From Gemmatimonadota bacterium (GTDB lineage: Bacteria; Gemmatimonadota; Gemmatimonadetes; Gemmatimonadales; Gemmatimonadaceae), in NCBI GenBank assembly GCA_027346425.1, contig DAIESF010000002.1, forward strand, positions 1 to 49,895: 49,895 bases of DNA. Reading direction: 5' to 3'. Shown in pieces: positions 17,926 through 27,075 of the stretch (the first letter of the stretch is position 1; each line of letters starts with the position of its first letter). Both the position numbers and the translations under genes were made by a program. Under the pieces are notes generated by a model. It made no database searches. It was given only the letters and a program-made list of their open reading frames with translations, and was not told the origin of the DNA.

Positions 17926-19527
17926 ATGCCGATCGACGCGTTCGCCGCCCACCGGAATCGCCCCGCCCCGCATGGCGCGGCCGCCCCTCACCCCTTCCAC
18001 CACGCCGGGACCGCGCGCCACCGGTGGCGGGCGGTGACCGTCCTGTCAGTGTCGCTGGCCCTGATGGTGTACGCCGCGGCTTCGTTAGGTGCGCAGCCAC
18101 GTCCGGCGGCGACCCGGCGCGACACGCTCCTCGCCTTCACCGGGGCGACGCTCATCGATGGGACGGGCGGAGCACCGCTGGCGAATGCCACGGTCATCGT
18201 GCGCGGCCAACGCATCGACGCGGTTGGATCGCGAGGCACGACGCCGATCCCGCGCGGGGCGCGCATCGTCGACGTCACGGGGAAGTGGATCACCCCGGGG
18301 TTCGTCGATGCCAACATCCACGCTTCGATCTACAGCGGGATCGAGAACTTCGCCCGCTACCAGGATCGTTTCACCGACGTGGCCATCGAGGCGGCGCAGA
18401 ACCACCTCAAGGTGGGGGTCACCACGGTGCGTGACTCCTATGGCATGCTCGCCCCCCTCCTCGCCGCCAGGGACGCCATTCGGCGAGGCGATGTCCCCGG
18501 CCCCCGGATGTACGTCGCCGGGAACATCGTCGGCTGGGGAGGGCCGTGGTCGTTCTCGTTCACCGGGCGCGTCCCCGAGAACCTCTCGCTCCTCCAGGAG
18601 CAGATGAACGACGCCATCGCGCAGGGAGCGGGCGAGGAGCTGGTGAACCTGGAGCCCGACTCGTTGCGCCTGGCGATCGACCGCTACCTGGACAAGGGGG
18701 GCGACTTCCTCAAGTTCGGCGGGACGTCCCACTTCGGCTTCCCGGTCTTCATCGGCTTCTCCGAGCGCGCCCAGCGCGTGATCGTCGACGCGGTGCATGC
18801 GCGCGGCTTGGTCGCCGAGACGCACTCCACCACCCCCGAAGGACTCCTGATGTCGCTGCAGGCTGGGGTCGACCTCGTACAGCACCCGGAGGTGCTTGAC
18901 GTCCCCATGTCCGATGAACTCGTGCGGGAGTTCGTGAACCGGAAGGTGGTTTGCGCCATGCTGGCCAACACCATGACCGGGGCGCCGTGGCGGGAGTACC
19001 AGCAGAAGGTCCGGCGCGACGACTCGACTCGTCAGGCGCGCCTGGACTCGGCGCGCGCGCGCGGCATCGCGCAGCGCGAACGCACCGGGGCCGAGCGGCG
19101 CCGCGACCTGGGTGACCGCGAAATGGCGATCCGTCGCGCCAATGCCGAGAAGCTGATCAAGGGCGGGTGCATCACCGTCATTGGGACCGACAACTATCTG
19201 GGACTCGCCCCCGAGTTCCGGCGCGACCCCAAGCCGGCGTGGCAGGAGCCGGGGCTGGGGTCGCTGGCCGCCATCGAGGGGCTCGTCGAGCTCGGGATGA
19301 CCCCCATGCAGGCGCTCGTCGCCGCCACGCACAACGGCGCCCTGGCCAGCAAGGCACTCGACGACTACGGCACCATCGAGCGCGGGAAATCGGCCGACCT
19401 CCTCGTGCTCGGGGCCGATCCGCTCGCCGACATCCATAACATTCGTACGCTCGAGACCGTCGTGATGCGGGGGACGATCATCGATCGCGCGGCGCTGCCG
19501 ACGAAGCGGATCTGGACGCACCCTTAG
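17926..19527 (+). CDS. Amidohydrolase family protein (variant NxH in place of HxH)
   Basis: GATLIDGTGGAPLANATVIVRGQRI..WITPGFVDANIHA; GVTTVRD; ADLLVLGADPL. Confidence 0.88.
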   Translation: MPIDAFAAHRNRPAPHGAAAPHPFHHAGTARHRWRAVTVLSVSLALMVYAAASLGAQPRPAATRRDTLLAFTGATLIDGTGGAPLANATVIVRGQRIDAVGSRGTTPIPRGARIVDVTGKWITPGFVDANIHASIYSGIENFARYQDRFTDVAIEAAQNHLKVGVTTVRDSYGMLAPLLAARDAIRRGDVPGPRMYVAGNIVGWGGPWSFSFTGRVPENLSLLQEQMNDAIAQGAGEELVNLEPDSLRLAIDRYLDKGGDFLKFGGTSHFGFPVFIGFSERAQRVIVDAVHARGLVAETHSTTPEGLLMSLQAGVDLVQHPEVLDVPMSDELVREFVNRKVVCAMLANTMTGAPWREYQQKVRRDDSTRQARLDSARARGIAQRERTGAERRRDLGDREMAIRRANAEKLIKGGCITVIGTDNYLGLAPEFRRDPKPAWQEPGLGSLAAIEGLVELGMTPMQALVAATHNGALASKALDDYGTIERGKSADLLVLGADPLADIHNIRTLETVVMRGTIIDRAALPTKRIWTHP

Positions 19528-22500
19528 TAGAGTCGCCCACCCTTCATCACCTGGCGAATCGTGTTGGTGTTGCGAATCCCTTCCAGCGGGTTCCGCTCGA
19601 GGATGAGGAGGTCGGCGAGCTTCCCCGGCTCGAGCGAGCCGACGTCGCGGGCAAGCCCGATCGCCTCGGCTCCCATCAGGGTGGCCACCCGGAGGGCCTC
19701 GTGGTTGGAGATCCCGCCCGAGGCGATCGACCACAACTCCCAGTGATACCCCAACCCTTGCAGCTGCCCGTGCGAGCCGACGCCGGCGCGCCCGCCGGCC
19801 GCCAGGAGGTCGCGGACCGTCTCGCCCACCTGGCGCATGACATGCTGCGTGGGATGGAACCACCCCGCCTGTCCACCGTTAGGCTGCGGCCCTTGCGCGC
19901 CGCCGCGGCGCAGGATCTTGGCCTCCAGGTCGGCCCACGGCGTGACCCGCCTGAGCTTCTCGTCGCCCAGGAGGTTCTCGGTGGCGTAGTAATAGTTCTC
20001 GGCCCACGGGCCGCCGTACGCCACGAGGATCGTGGGGGTGTAGACCGTGCGCGACTCGGCGAAGAGGCGGATGAGGTCGGACTGGATGGGAAAGGTGGGG
20101 TACGTGTGCTCGTGACCGCTGTAGCCGTCGATGTTCTCGGTCACGTTCATCTTGATGTCGAGCCCGCCCTCGGTGGTGGGCATGAGGCCGAGTTCCCGGG
20201 CCGCCATGATCACCCACTGACGCTGCTCCCGGTTCCCGACCTGGTACTGCTTGATCGTCTTGGTGTCGTAGTACTCGCTGTAGCGCCGGAGCACGCGCCT
20301 GGCGTGGTCGAGGTCGCGGATGTTCTCGGCGCCAAAGACCCCCGGGCCGGTGGAGTAGATACGCGGTCCGGTGATCTTGCCGGCATCGACCATGTCGGCA
20401 TAGGAGAGCACGTCGGTGGACGATGTCTGCGGGTCGCGCAGCGTGGTGACGCCGTAGGCGAGGTTGGCGGCGTAGCTCCACACGCTGTCGCGGTGGACAT
20501 CGAAGGTGGCGCGCACGTGCGCGTGCGTGTCCACGAAGCCCGGGATGATGGTCGTCCCGGCCACGTCCATGACGCGCGCGCTGGCCGGGATCTCGACGCT
20601 CCCGCGCGCGCCGACGGCTGCAATGCGGTTGTCGCGGATCAGGATGTCGCCGTTCTCGATCACTTCGATTCCGCGCATGGTGACGATGCGGGCTCCCCGG
20701 AGGGCGAGGAGTTGGCGCGGGACGTCACGCCTGGCGGCAATGCGAATGCGGAGTTCCGACGGCTGGTACGTGGGCGCCGCCCCGGGGCGCGCGGCGCTCG
20801 AGTCGCGCGGGGCACTGCGCCGCGCCTGGCGCACCGAGTCGTCGAAGGCGCGGGCACGGTCGAGGTCATAGGTGACGTGGGCGTTGCCCATCGACCAGCG
20901 CACTTCGCGCCCTCCGGCGCCCCAGGTGGGGAACTGTCCGCCGATCTCGGTGAGTCGGCGCACCGGAAAGTTTGTCTCACTTCCGCCCACCTGGATCACG
21001 GGCTCGGTGGCCCCGACGACCGGGACGGTGACCACGTAGAGATCGTTGTTGACCTGGGCGAGCGCGTCGTCGCCGTTCGGCGACATGAAGATGGCGCTCG
21101 CCGGGGCCCCCGCAGCGCCGGGCGGCTGCCCCGGTGCGGGGGCCCCCGTCACGCGCACGTGGCTCTTCTGGTCGCTTCCGTCCCATCGCATGGAGACGAG
21201 GCCGCGCTGGGCGGAGGAGACGAAGATGCGGGTGGAGTCGCGCGTGAAGTGCGGATAATTGAGTCCCCCGGCTGGCGCGATGACGGTGGCGGCGCCTCCC
21301 GATGCGGGGATCCAGGCGAGGTCCTCGGCGCCGCCGGGGATGGCTCCTACCAACGCTTCTTCGTAGGCGCGCGCCGGGCCCCGCACCACCACGAGGCGCT
21401 GGCCGTTAGGCGCCCACGCCGGTCGTGTCCAGAACGCCGACGCCGTCGTCAGGCGCTGTGGCCTGGTGCGCAGGTCGCGCCGGACCTTGTACACGTGCCC
21501 GCCGTCGGCGTGACTCCAGGTGGTGTAGGCGATCCATTGCCCGTCGGGACTCCACGCCGGGTGAAACTCCCCGACCCCGGCGTCGGTCACCCGCCGCGGC
21601 GTTCCCGCGGGGAAGTCCATCACATACAGGCGGTCCATCGCCGTGAAGGCGAGGCGACGTCCGTCGGGTGAGGGCACGGCATCACGAATCTGCTTGACGG
21701 TAAACGTGGCCGAGTCGCTGATGGGATAGGCGAATTCGACCGCCGGGCCTAACGCCTGTACCACGTCGGCCTGAAACGGGATCTCGACCGGGGGGCCGCC
21801 GGCGGCGTCGACCGGGACCTTCCACAGCTTGCCGTCCCACGTCGTGACCAGGAACCGGGAGTCCGGCGTGAAGGACATCGCCGGGAGGACGTCGAGCGAT
21901 GCGCGCGACTCCTGGTCGTCGCGCTGCACGCGCATCACCAGCCAGCGTTCATCACCGGTGGTGAGGTCACGAAGGCGCAGGCGGGTGGAATCGATGTGGC
22001 GCGTCCCGTAGACGAGCCATCGTCCGTCGGGGGACAGCGTCGGTCGAAACGCCGAGCCGTTGCGCTGGGCACGGATGCTCGACTGGCCGGTCTGCCGGTC
22101 GTAGACGGCGAGCGAGTAGTCGCCGAGCGGGGTATTGTAGAGCCACTGGCCGAATCGCTGCGCGTACCAAATATAGCGCCCGTCGGGCGACAAGGCGGCG
22201 CCGGTGGTGCGCAGGTTCTGCGGCTCGCGGATGAGTTGCTGTCCGCTCCCGCCCGAGACGTGGTACAGGTGCAACTTCGTGTTGCGGGTGACGACGAGGT
22301 ATTGCCCGTCGGGGGTCCATTCCGGCGACTCGAAAGCGTTCGACTTGCCGCGCGTCACCTGCACGGTGTCGCGCGTGTCGACCGACATGGTGTACAGGTT
22401 CCATCCGCCATCGCGGTCGGAGACGAAGGCGATGCGCTTGCCATCGGGTGACCAGCGAGGCTGGGCGTCGAACGCCATCCCCCGGGTGAGTGGGGTCGCC

Positions 22501-22784
22501 GTCCCGCCACCGATGGGAAGGGTGTACAGGTCGCCTAACAAGTCGAGGACGAGGGTCTGGCCGTCCGGCGACACGTCGACCGACATCCAGTGCCCCACGC
22601 GGGTGGTGAACGAGAGCGTGCGCGTGGGGCGCAGGGGGAGCCCTTCCTGCATGGGATCGCGCGCCGGTCCCTGGGCCGATGCCCCCTGTGTGAGGCGGAT
22701 CACCAGCGCGGCGGCGGCGAGTGGACGCCGCACGCGGACGCGGGTTCCCGCGCGTGCAGTGGCGAAGGGGAAGGTGAGGCGCAT
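19524..22784 (-). CDS. PD40/TolB-like beta-propeller fused to amidohydrolase
   Basis: Repeated WSPDGKRIAF/LSPDGRYIWY/WSPDGQWIAY; C-terminal TTIIPGFVDTHAHV, GVTTLRDP, LADLLILERNPL. Confidence 0.9.
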   Translation of the reverse strand: MRLTFPFATARAGTRVRVRRPLAAAALVIRLTQGASAQGPARDPMQEGLPLRPTRTLSFTTRVGHWMSVDVSPDGQTLVLDLLGDLYTLPIGGGTATPLTRGMAFDAQPRWSPDGKRIAFVSDRDGGWNLYTMSVDTRDTVQVTRGKSNAFESPEWTPDGQYLVVTRNTKLHLYHVSGGSGQQLIREPQNLRTTGAALSPDGRYIWYAQRFGQWLYNTPLGDYSLAVYDRQTGQSSIRAQRNGSAFRPTLSPDGRWLVYGTRHIDSTRLRLRDLTTGDERWLVMRVQRDDQESRASLDVLPAMSFTPDSRFLVTTWDGKLWKVPVDAAGGPPVEIPFQADVVQALGPAVEFAYPISDSATFTVKQIRDAVPSPDGRRLAFTAMDRLYVMDFPAGTPRRVTDAGVGEFHPAWSPDGQWIAYTTWSHADGGHVYKVRRDLRTRPQRLTTASAFWTRPAWAPNGQRLVVVRGPARAYEEALVGAIPGGAEDLAWIPASGGAATVIAPAGGLNYPHFTRDSTRIFVSSAQRGLVSMRWDGSDQKSHVRVTGAPAPGQPPGAAGAPASAIFMSPNGDDALAQVNNDLYVVTVPVVGATEPVIQVGGSETNFPVRRLTEIGGQFPTWGAGGREVRWSMGNAHVTYDLDRARAFDDSVRQARRSAPRDSSAARPGAAPTYQPSELRIRIAARRDVPRQLLALRGARIVTMRGIEVIENGDILIRDNRIAAVGARGSVEIPASARVMDVAGTTIIPGFVDTHAHVRATFDVHRDSVWSYAANLAYGVTTLRDPQTSSTDVLSYADMVDAGKITGPRIYSTGPGVFGAENIRDLDHARRVLRRYSEYYDTKTIKQYQVGNREQRQWVIMAARELGLMPTTEGGLDIKMNVTENIDGYSGHEHTYPTFPIQSDLIRLFAESRTVYTPTILVAYGGPWAENYYYATENLLGDEKLRRVTPWADLEAKILRRGGAQGPQPNGGQAGWFHPTQHVMRQVGETVRDLLAAGGRAGVGSHGQLQGLGYHWELWSIASGGISNHEALRVATLMGAEAIGLARDVGSLEPGKLADLLILERNPLEGIRNTNTIRQVMKGGRLY

Positions 22785-23087
22785 TCGACGGAGGCGGTGA
22801 AGAGTCGGGAGGGTCAGGCGACCGGCTTGAAGTGGGCCCCGGCGACCGAAATCGCAAGGCTGACGCGCCGCGACGAGGACAGCGCGCCGTCCTCTGCCGG
22901 CGACACCGGATCGGCGTGACCGGCGACGCCGATTCGCGCACGTCGGTTCAAGGCAACGACTTAGGGACGTGTGGCGTCTCGCGCGGCACGTGGCACCGAT
23001 GCTGCCCTTCACGATGGCGGAGGCGGCGAGCGTGCGAGAGCGCACGCGAAACGCCTCGAGATCTTCACCAACGACGCAGGAGCAGCC

Positions 23088-23606
23088 ATGCGCACCGCAT
23101 TGACCGTCTTGATCGCTTCCGCCGTGATCGCGCTCGCACCGGCGGTGAGCAACGCCCAGCAGCGCGACGGCGAGCTTCGCTCGCGCGTGCGCGACATGGT
23201 CCTCGACCGCGATGCTTCGGCGGCGCGGTCGCGCGACCGCACTGGCAGCTGGGACTGGGAACGCAACCGCGACGCCAATCGCAGCGCCAACCGCGACTGG
23301 GAGCGGCAGCGCGACCGCGATCGCGACCGTTATGAAAATCGTGCGGGCAACCGCGGCAACGGACGCGGCTACGGGTATGGTGTGGGGCGGAACGACGAGC
23401 GCAAGGCGTACGAGCGCGCCCAGCGTGACTTTGAGCGCCGGACGCGCAACTGGAACCGCTACCAGTGGGACGCGTTCCGCGACTGCGAGCGCGACATGTG
23501 GCAGCGCTCGCGCTGGGATCGCAACGACAGCAGGAGCGATTCGCCGTGGGAGCGCCAGCGCATCCGCGACTATTGCGAGAGCCGGGTATCGCGCCTGCGC
23601 TGGTAG
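23088..23606 (+). CDS. Small secreted Arg/Asp/Asn/Trp-rich protein
   Basis: Signal peptide MRTALTVLIASAVIALAPAVSNAQ followed by strongly charged repetitive sequence. Confidence 0.65.
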   Translation: MRTALTVLIASAVIALAPAVSNAQQRDGELRSRVRDMVLDRDASAARSRDRTGSWDWERNRDANRSANRDWERQRDRDRDRYENRAGNRGNGRGYGYGVGRNDERKAYERAQRDFERRTRNWNRYQWDAFRDCERDMWQRSRWDRNDSRSDSPWERQRIRDYCESRVSRLRW

Positions 23607-23648
23607 TGCGCCACCGGTAGCCAGCCGCAGGTTCTGCTGACATTCTTG

Positions 23649-23683
23649 AGAGGCCCCTCGGCCACGCCGGCCGGGGGGCCTCT
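23649..23683 (+). terminator. Hairpin terminator candidate
   Basis: AGAGGCCCC ... GGGGCCTCT 9-bp arms downstream of 23606 stop. Confidence 0.55.
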
Positions 23684-23703
23684 CCCGTGCTTCCCCCACC
23701 CCA

Positions 23704-26700
23704 ATGGATCGACGTCTCGTCCTGGCGGTCCTCGCGTGTGCCGCCGCCACCGCCCCTCGCGCCGGCGCGCAGACGCGCCTCCTTCGTCAACCGACGATCA
23801 GCGCGACGCAGGTCGCCTTTGCGTATGCCAACAACCTCTGGGTCGCCCCGCGCGACGGCGGCGAGGCGCGCCGCCTGACGAGCTTCCAGGGGGTCACCAC
23901 CAACCCGCGCTTCTCGCCGGACGGCAAGTGGATCGCCTTCAGCGGACAGTACGCCGGCAACACCGACGTCTACGTCGTCCCCGCCGAGGGGGGCGAACCC
24001 AAGCGCCTCACCTGGCATCCGGGGGCCGACGTGGCGCAGGGGTGGACCGCCGATGGCTCGCGCATCGTCTTCGCCTCCGCGCGCACCTCGCCTAACGGGC
24101 AGATGAAGTTCTGGACGGTCTCGCCGCAGGGCGATGTCGAGACGGCGCTTCCGATGCCGCGCGCATTCCAGGGGAAGATGTCGCCTGACGGCAAGCGCGT
24201 CGCCTACCGCATGAACGGTTCGTGGGACGACGAGCGGCGCAACTACCGCGGCGGGCAGAATCGCGCGATCTGGATCATGGACCTGGCGACGCATGAGGTG
24301 CAGTCGCCCCCCTGGACCGATTCCAAGGACATCGACCCGGCCTGGATCGGCGACGTGGTCTACTTCCTCTCCGATCGCGACGGCGTGCACAACGTCTGGT
24401 CGTACGACACGAAGACCCGGGCGCTGGAGCAGCTGACGAACTTCACCGATTTCGACGTGAAGGCGCTCGACGCCGGCGGTGGGATGGTGGTCTTCGAACA
24501 GGCGGGCTACCTCCACACCCTCGATCCGCGCACCAAGGCCCACAAGCGCCTCGACCTCAATGTGCGCGGCGATTTCCCCTGGCTGGTGCCGCAATGGAAG
24601 GATGTCGCCAGCCGCATCACCAACCTCGCCCTCTCGCCGACGGGAAGGCGCGCCGCAGTCGAGGCGCGCGGCGAGATTTTCACGATCCCCGCCGAGAAGG
24701 GCGACTGGCGCAACCTCACCCGTTCGGCCGGGAGCGCGGAGCGGACGCCGGCGTGGTCGCCCGACGGGCGCTCGGTGGCCTACTTCTCCGACGCCGGTGG
24801 CGCCTACAAACTGGTGATTGCCGCACAGGACGGGATCACCCCGCCGCGTACCATCGAACTCCCCGAGCCGTCGTTCTACTACACCCCCGCCTGGTCGCCC
24901 GACGGGTCGAAGCTCATGTACACGGATGCCCATCTGCGCTTGTGGGTTACCGATGTCGTGTCGGGGCGATCGACAAAGGTCGACACCGACCCCTACATGC
25001 AGCCGGACCGCTCGATCAACCCGGTGTGGAGCCCCGACTCGCGCTGGATCGCGTATGCGCGCCGCCTGCCGTCGTATTTCAGGGCGATCTTTGTCTACGA
25101 CGTGCAGAATGGCACGACGCGCCAGCTCTCCGACGGGATGGCCGATGCCACATGGCCGGCCTGGGACGAGAACGGGAAGTACCTCTACTGGATGGCGTCG
25201 ACCGACTACGGCCCCCGCACGGGATGGCTGGACATGTCGTCGTACGATCATCCGGTGAACCGCGCGTTGTACCTGGCGGTGCTGCGGAAGGCAGATCCCT
25301 CGCCGCTGGCACCGGAGAGCGATGAGGAGGGGGCGGGGGACGGGCGACGGGAGACGGGCGTGGTGACGCCGGTGGCGACGCCGGGGGCGGGCGCCGCGGC
25401 CGGGAACCGGGACGCGCGCATTGCGCCGCCCGTGGTCACCATCGATTTCGATGGGCTGGCGCAGCGGGTGATCTCGTTAGGTGTGGCGCCGCGCGACTAC
25501 AGCGCGCTCAAGGCGGGGACGGCGGGGACGATCTTCTTCCTCGAGAGCGTGCCGCCGAGCGGGACGACGGCACCCACCGGGCCCGCGGGGGGAGGCGACG
25601 TGCTCCACCGCTACACCCTCCGCGAGCGCAAGGCCGCGGTCTTCACGCAGGGAGTGGCGCAGTACGCGGTGTCGCAGGACGGGCGCAAGCTCCTGTACCG
25701 CGGTGCGGGGCCGCAGGGAGCGCTGGCCATCGTGAACACGGAGGGTGCCCCCCCCACCGCCGGCCAGGGGCGCCTCACCGCCAACATCCGCATGCTGGTG
25801 GACCCGCGCGCCGAGTACCGGCAGATGTTCGCCGAAGGATGGCGGAACCAGCGCGAGTACCTGTACGTGAGCAACATGCAGGGGGCCGATTACGCCAAGG
25901 TGAAGGCGATGTACGAGCCCCTGGTGGCGTACGTGGCGCATCGCGAGGACTTCGGATACCTGCTCGACATGACCGGCGCCGAAGTGGCGATCGGGCACTC
26001 GTACGTGCGCGGCGGTGACTACCCCGAAGTGCCACCCGCCAATGTCGGGATGTTAGGCGCCGACTTCGCGGTCGAGAACGGGCGCTATCGCATCACTCGG
26101 ATCTACGACGGCGAGAGCTGGGACCCCGAGCTCCGCGCCCCGCTCGCCGGTCCCGGGATGGACGTGAAGGTCGGCGAGTACATCCTGGCGATCGACGGGG
26201 TGGAGCTGCGCGCCCCCGACAACATCTACCGGCTGCTCGACGGGACGGCCAACCGGCAGGTGACGCTGCTGGTGAATGCGGCGCCCGAGCCGGCGGGGGC
26301 GCGCCGCGTGACGGTCGTCCCGGTCGCCAACGAGCAGGGGCTCCGCCTCCGCGCGTGGGTGGAAGGCAACCGTCGCCTGGTGGATTCCCTGTCCCAGGGG
26401 AAGCTGGCGTACGTGTACATCCCCAACACCGGGCAGCCCGGCTATACCTCGTTCAACCGCTACTACTTCGCCCAGCAGGACCGGAAGGGAGCCGTCATCG
26501 ACGAACGCTTCAATGGCGGCGGCTCGGCGGCCGACTACATCATCGACATCCTGCAGCGCGACTTCGACGGCTACTTCAACAACCGCGAGGGCGACCACAC
26601 CCCGTTCACGAGCCCTGCTGCCGGTATTTGGGGGCCGAAGGTCATGATCATCAACGAGATGGCCGGATCGGGGGGCGACCTGATGCCCTACATGTTCAAG

Positions 26701-27018
26701 CGCCGCAAGGTCGGGACGCTCGTCGGGAAGCGGACATGGGGCGGCCTGGTGGGGACGTGGGACACCCCGGTCCTGATCGACGGCGGGACGATGATCGCGC
26801 CGCGCGGCGGCTTCTTCGACCGCGACGGAAAGTGGGCCGTGGAGAACGAGGGCGTCGCCCCGGACATCGAAGTCGAGAACACGCCCAAGGAGGTCCTCGC
26901 CGGGCGCGATCCGCAGCTCGAGCGGGCGGTGCAGGAAGCGTTGCGCCTGCTGCAGGCCAATCCGGTCAAGTTGATGGCCGAGCCGCCCCCGCCGACCTGG
27001 GGGAAGCGGAAGCCGTAA
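23704..27018 (+). CDS. Tricorn-like protease (PD40 propeller, PDZ, S41 C-terminal domain)
   Basis: N-terminal SPDGKWIAF repeats; GMDVKVGEYILAIDGVEL (PDZ); VIDERFNGGGSAADYIID and NEMAGSGGDLMPYMFKR (S41). Confidence 0.93.
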   Translation: MDRRLVLAVLACAAATAPRAGAQTRLLRQPTISATQVAFAYANNLWVAPRDGGEARRLTSFQGVTTNPRFSPDGKWIAFSGQYAGNTDVYVVPAEGGEPKRLTWHPGADVAQGWTADGSRIVFASARTSPNGQMKFWTVSPQGDVETALPMPRAFQGKMSPDGKRVAYRMNGSWDDERRNYRGGQNRAIWIMDLATHEVQSPPWTDSKDIDPAWIGDVVYFLSDRDGVHNVWSYDTKTRALEQLTNFTDFDVKALDAGGGMVVFEQAGYLHTLDPRTKAHKRLDLNVRGDFPWLVPQWKDVASRITNLALSPTGRRAAVEARGEIFTIPAEKGDWRNLTRSAGSAERTPAWSPDGRSVAYFSDAGGAYKLVIAAQDGITPPRTIELPEPSFYYTPAWSPDGSKLMYTDAHLRLWVTDVVSGRSTKVDTDPYMQPDRSINPVWSPDSRWIAYARRLPSYFRAIFVYDVQNGTTRQLSDGMADATWPAWDENGKYLYWMASTDYGPRTGWLDMSSYDHPVNRALYLAVLRKADPSPLAPESDEEGAGDGRRETGVVTPVATPGAGAAAGNRDARIAPPVVTIDFDGLAQRVISLGVAPRDYSALKAGTAGTIFFLESVPPSGTTAPTGPAGGGDVLHRYTLRERKAAVFTQGVAQYAVSQDGRKLLYRGAGPQGALAIVNTEGAPPTAGQGRLTANIRMLVDPRAEYRQMFAEGWRNQREYLYVSNMQGADYAKVKAMYEPLVAYVAHREDFGYLLDMTGAEVAIGHSYVRGGDYPEVPPANVGMLGADFAVENGRYRITRIYDGESWDPELRAPLAGPGMDVKVGEYILAIDGVELRAPDNIYRLLDGTANRQVTLLVNAAPEPAGARRVTVVPVANEQGLRLRAWVEGNRRLVDSLSQGKLAYVYIPNTGQPGYTSFNRYYFAQQDRKGAVIDERFNGGGSAADYIIDILQRDFDGYFNNREGDHTPFTSPAAGIWGPKVMIINEMAGSGGDLMPYMFKRRKVGTLVGKRTWGGLVGTWDTPVLIDGGTMIAPRGGFFDRDGKWAVENEGVAPDIEVENTPKEVLAGRDPQLERAVQEALRLLQANPVKLMAEPPPPTWGKRKP
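25335..25362. repeat. Heptameric tandem repeat (GGGNGAC-type x4) within CDS
   Basis: GGGGGAC-GGGCGAC-GGGAGAC-GGGCGTG. Confidence 0.75.
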
Positions 27019-27033
27019 GCGAGGCAGGGAGAC

Positions 27034-27060
27034 GCGAGCGGCGCCGCAGGCGCCGCTCGC
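27034..27060. terminator. Hairpin between convergent genes
   Basis: GCGAGCGGCGCC-GCA-GGCGCCGCTCGC, perfect 12-bp stem. Confidence 0.65.
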
Positions 27061-27075
27061 CCTCCCGTTTCGCGT

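Noticed and set aside
19701-21671. Long + strand ORF (656 aa) opposite the propeller-amidohydrolase
   Set aside because: Shadow ORF; sense strand has PD40 and amidohydrolase motifs.
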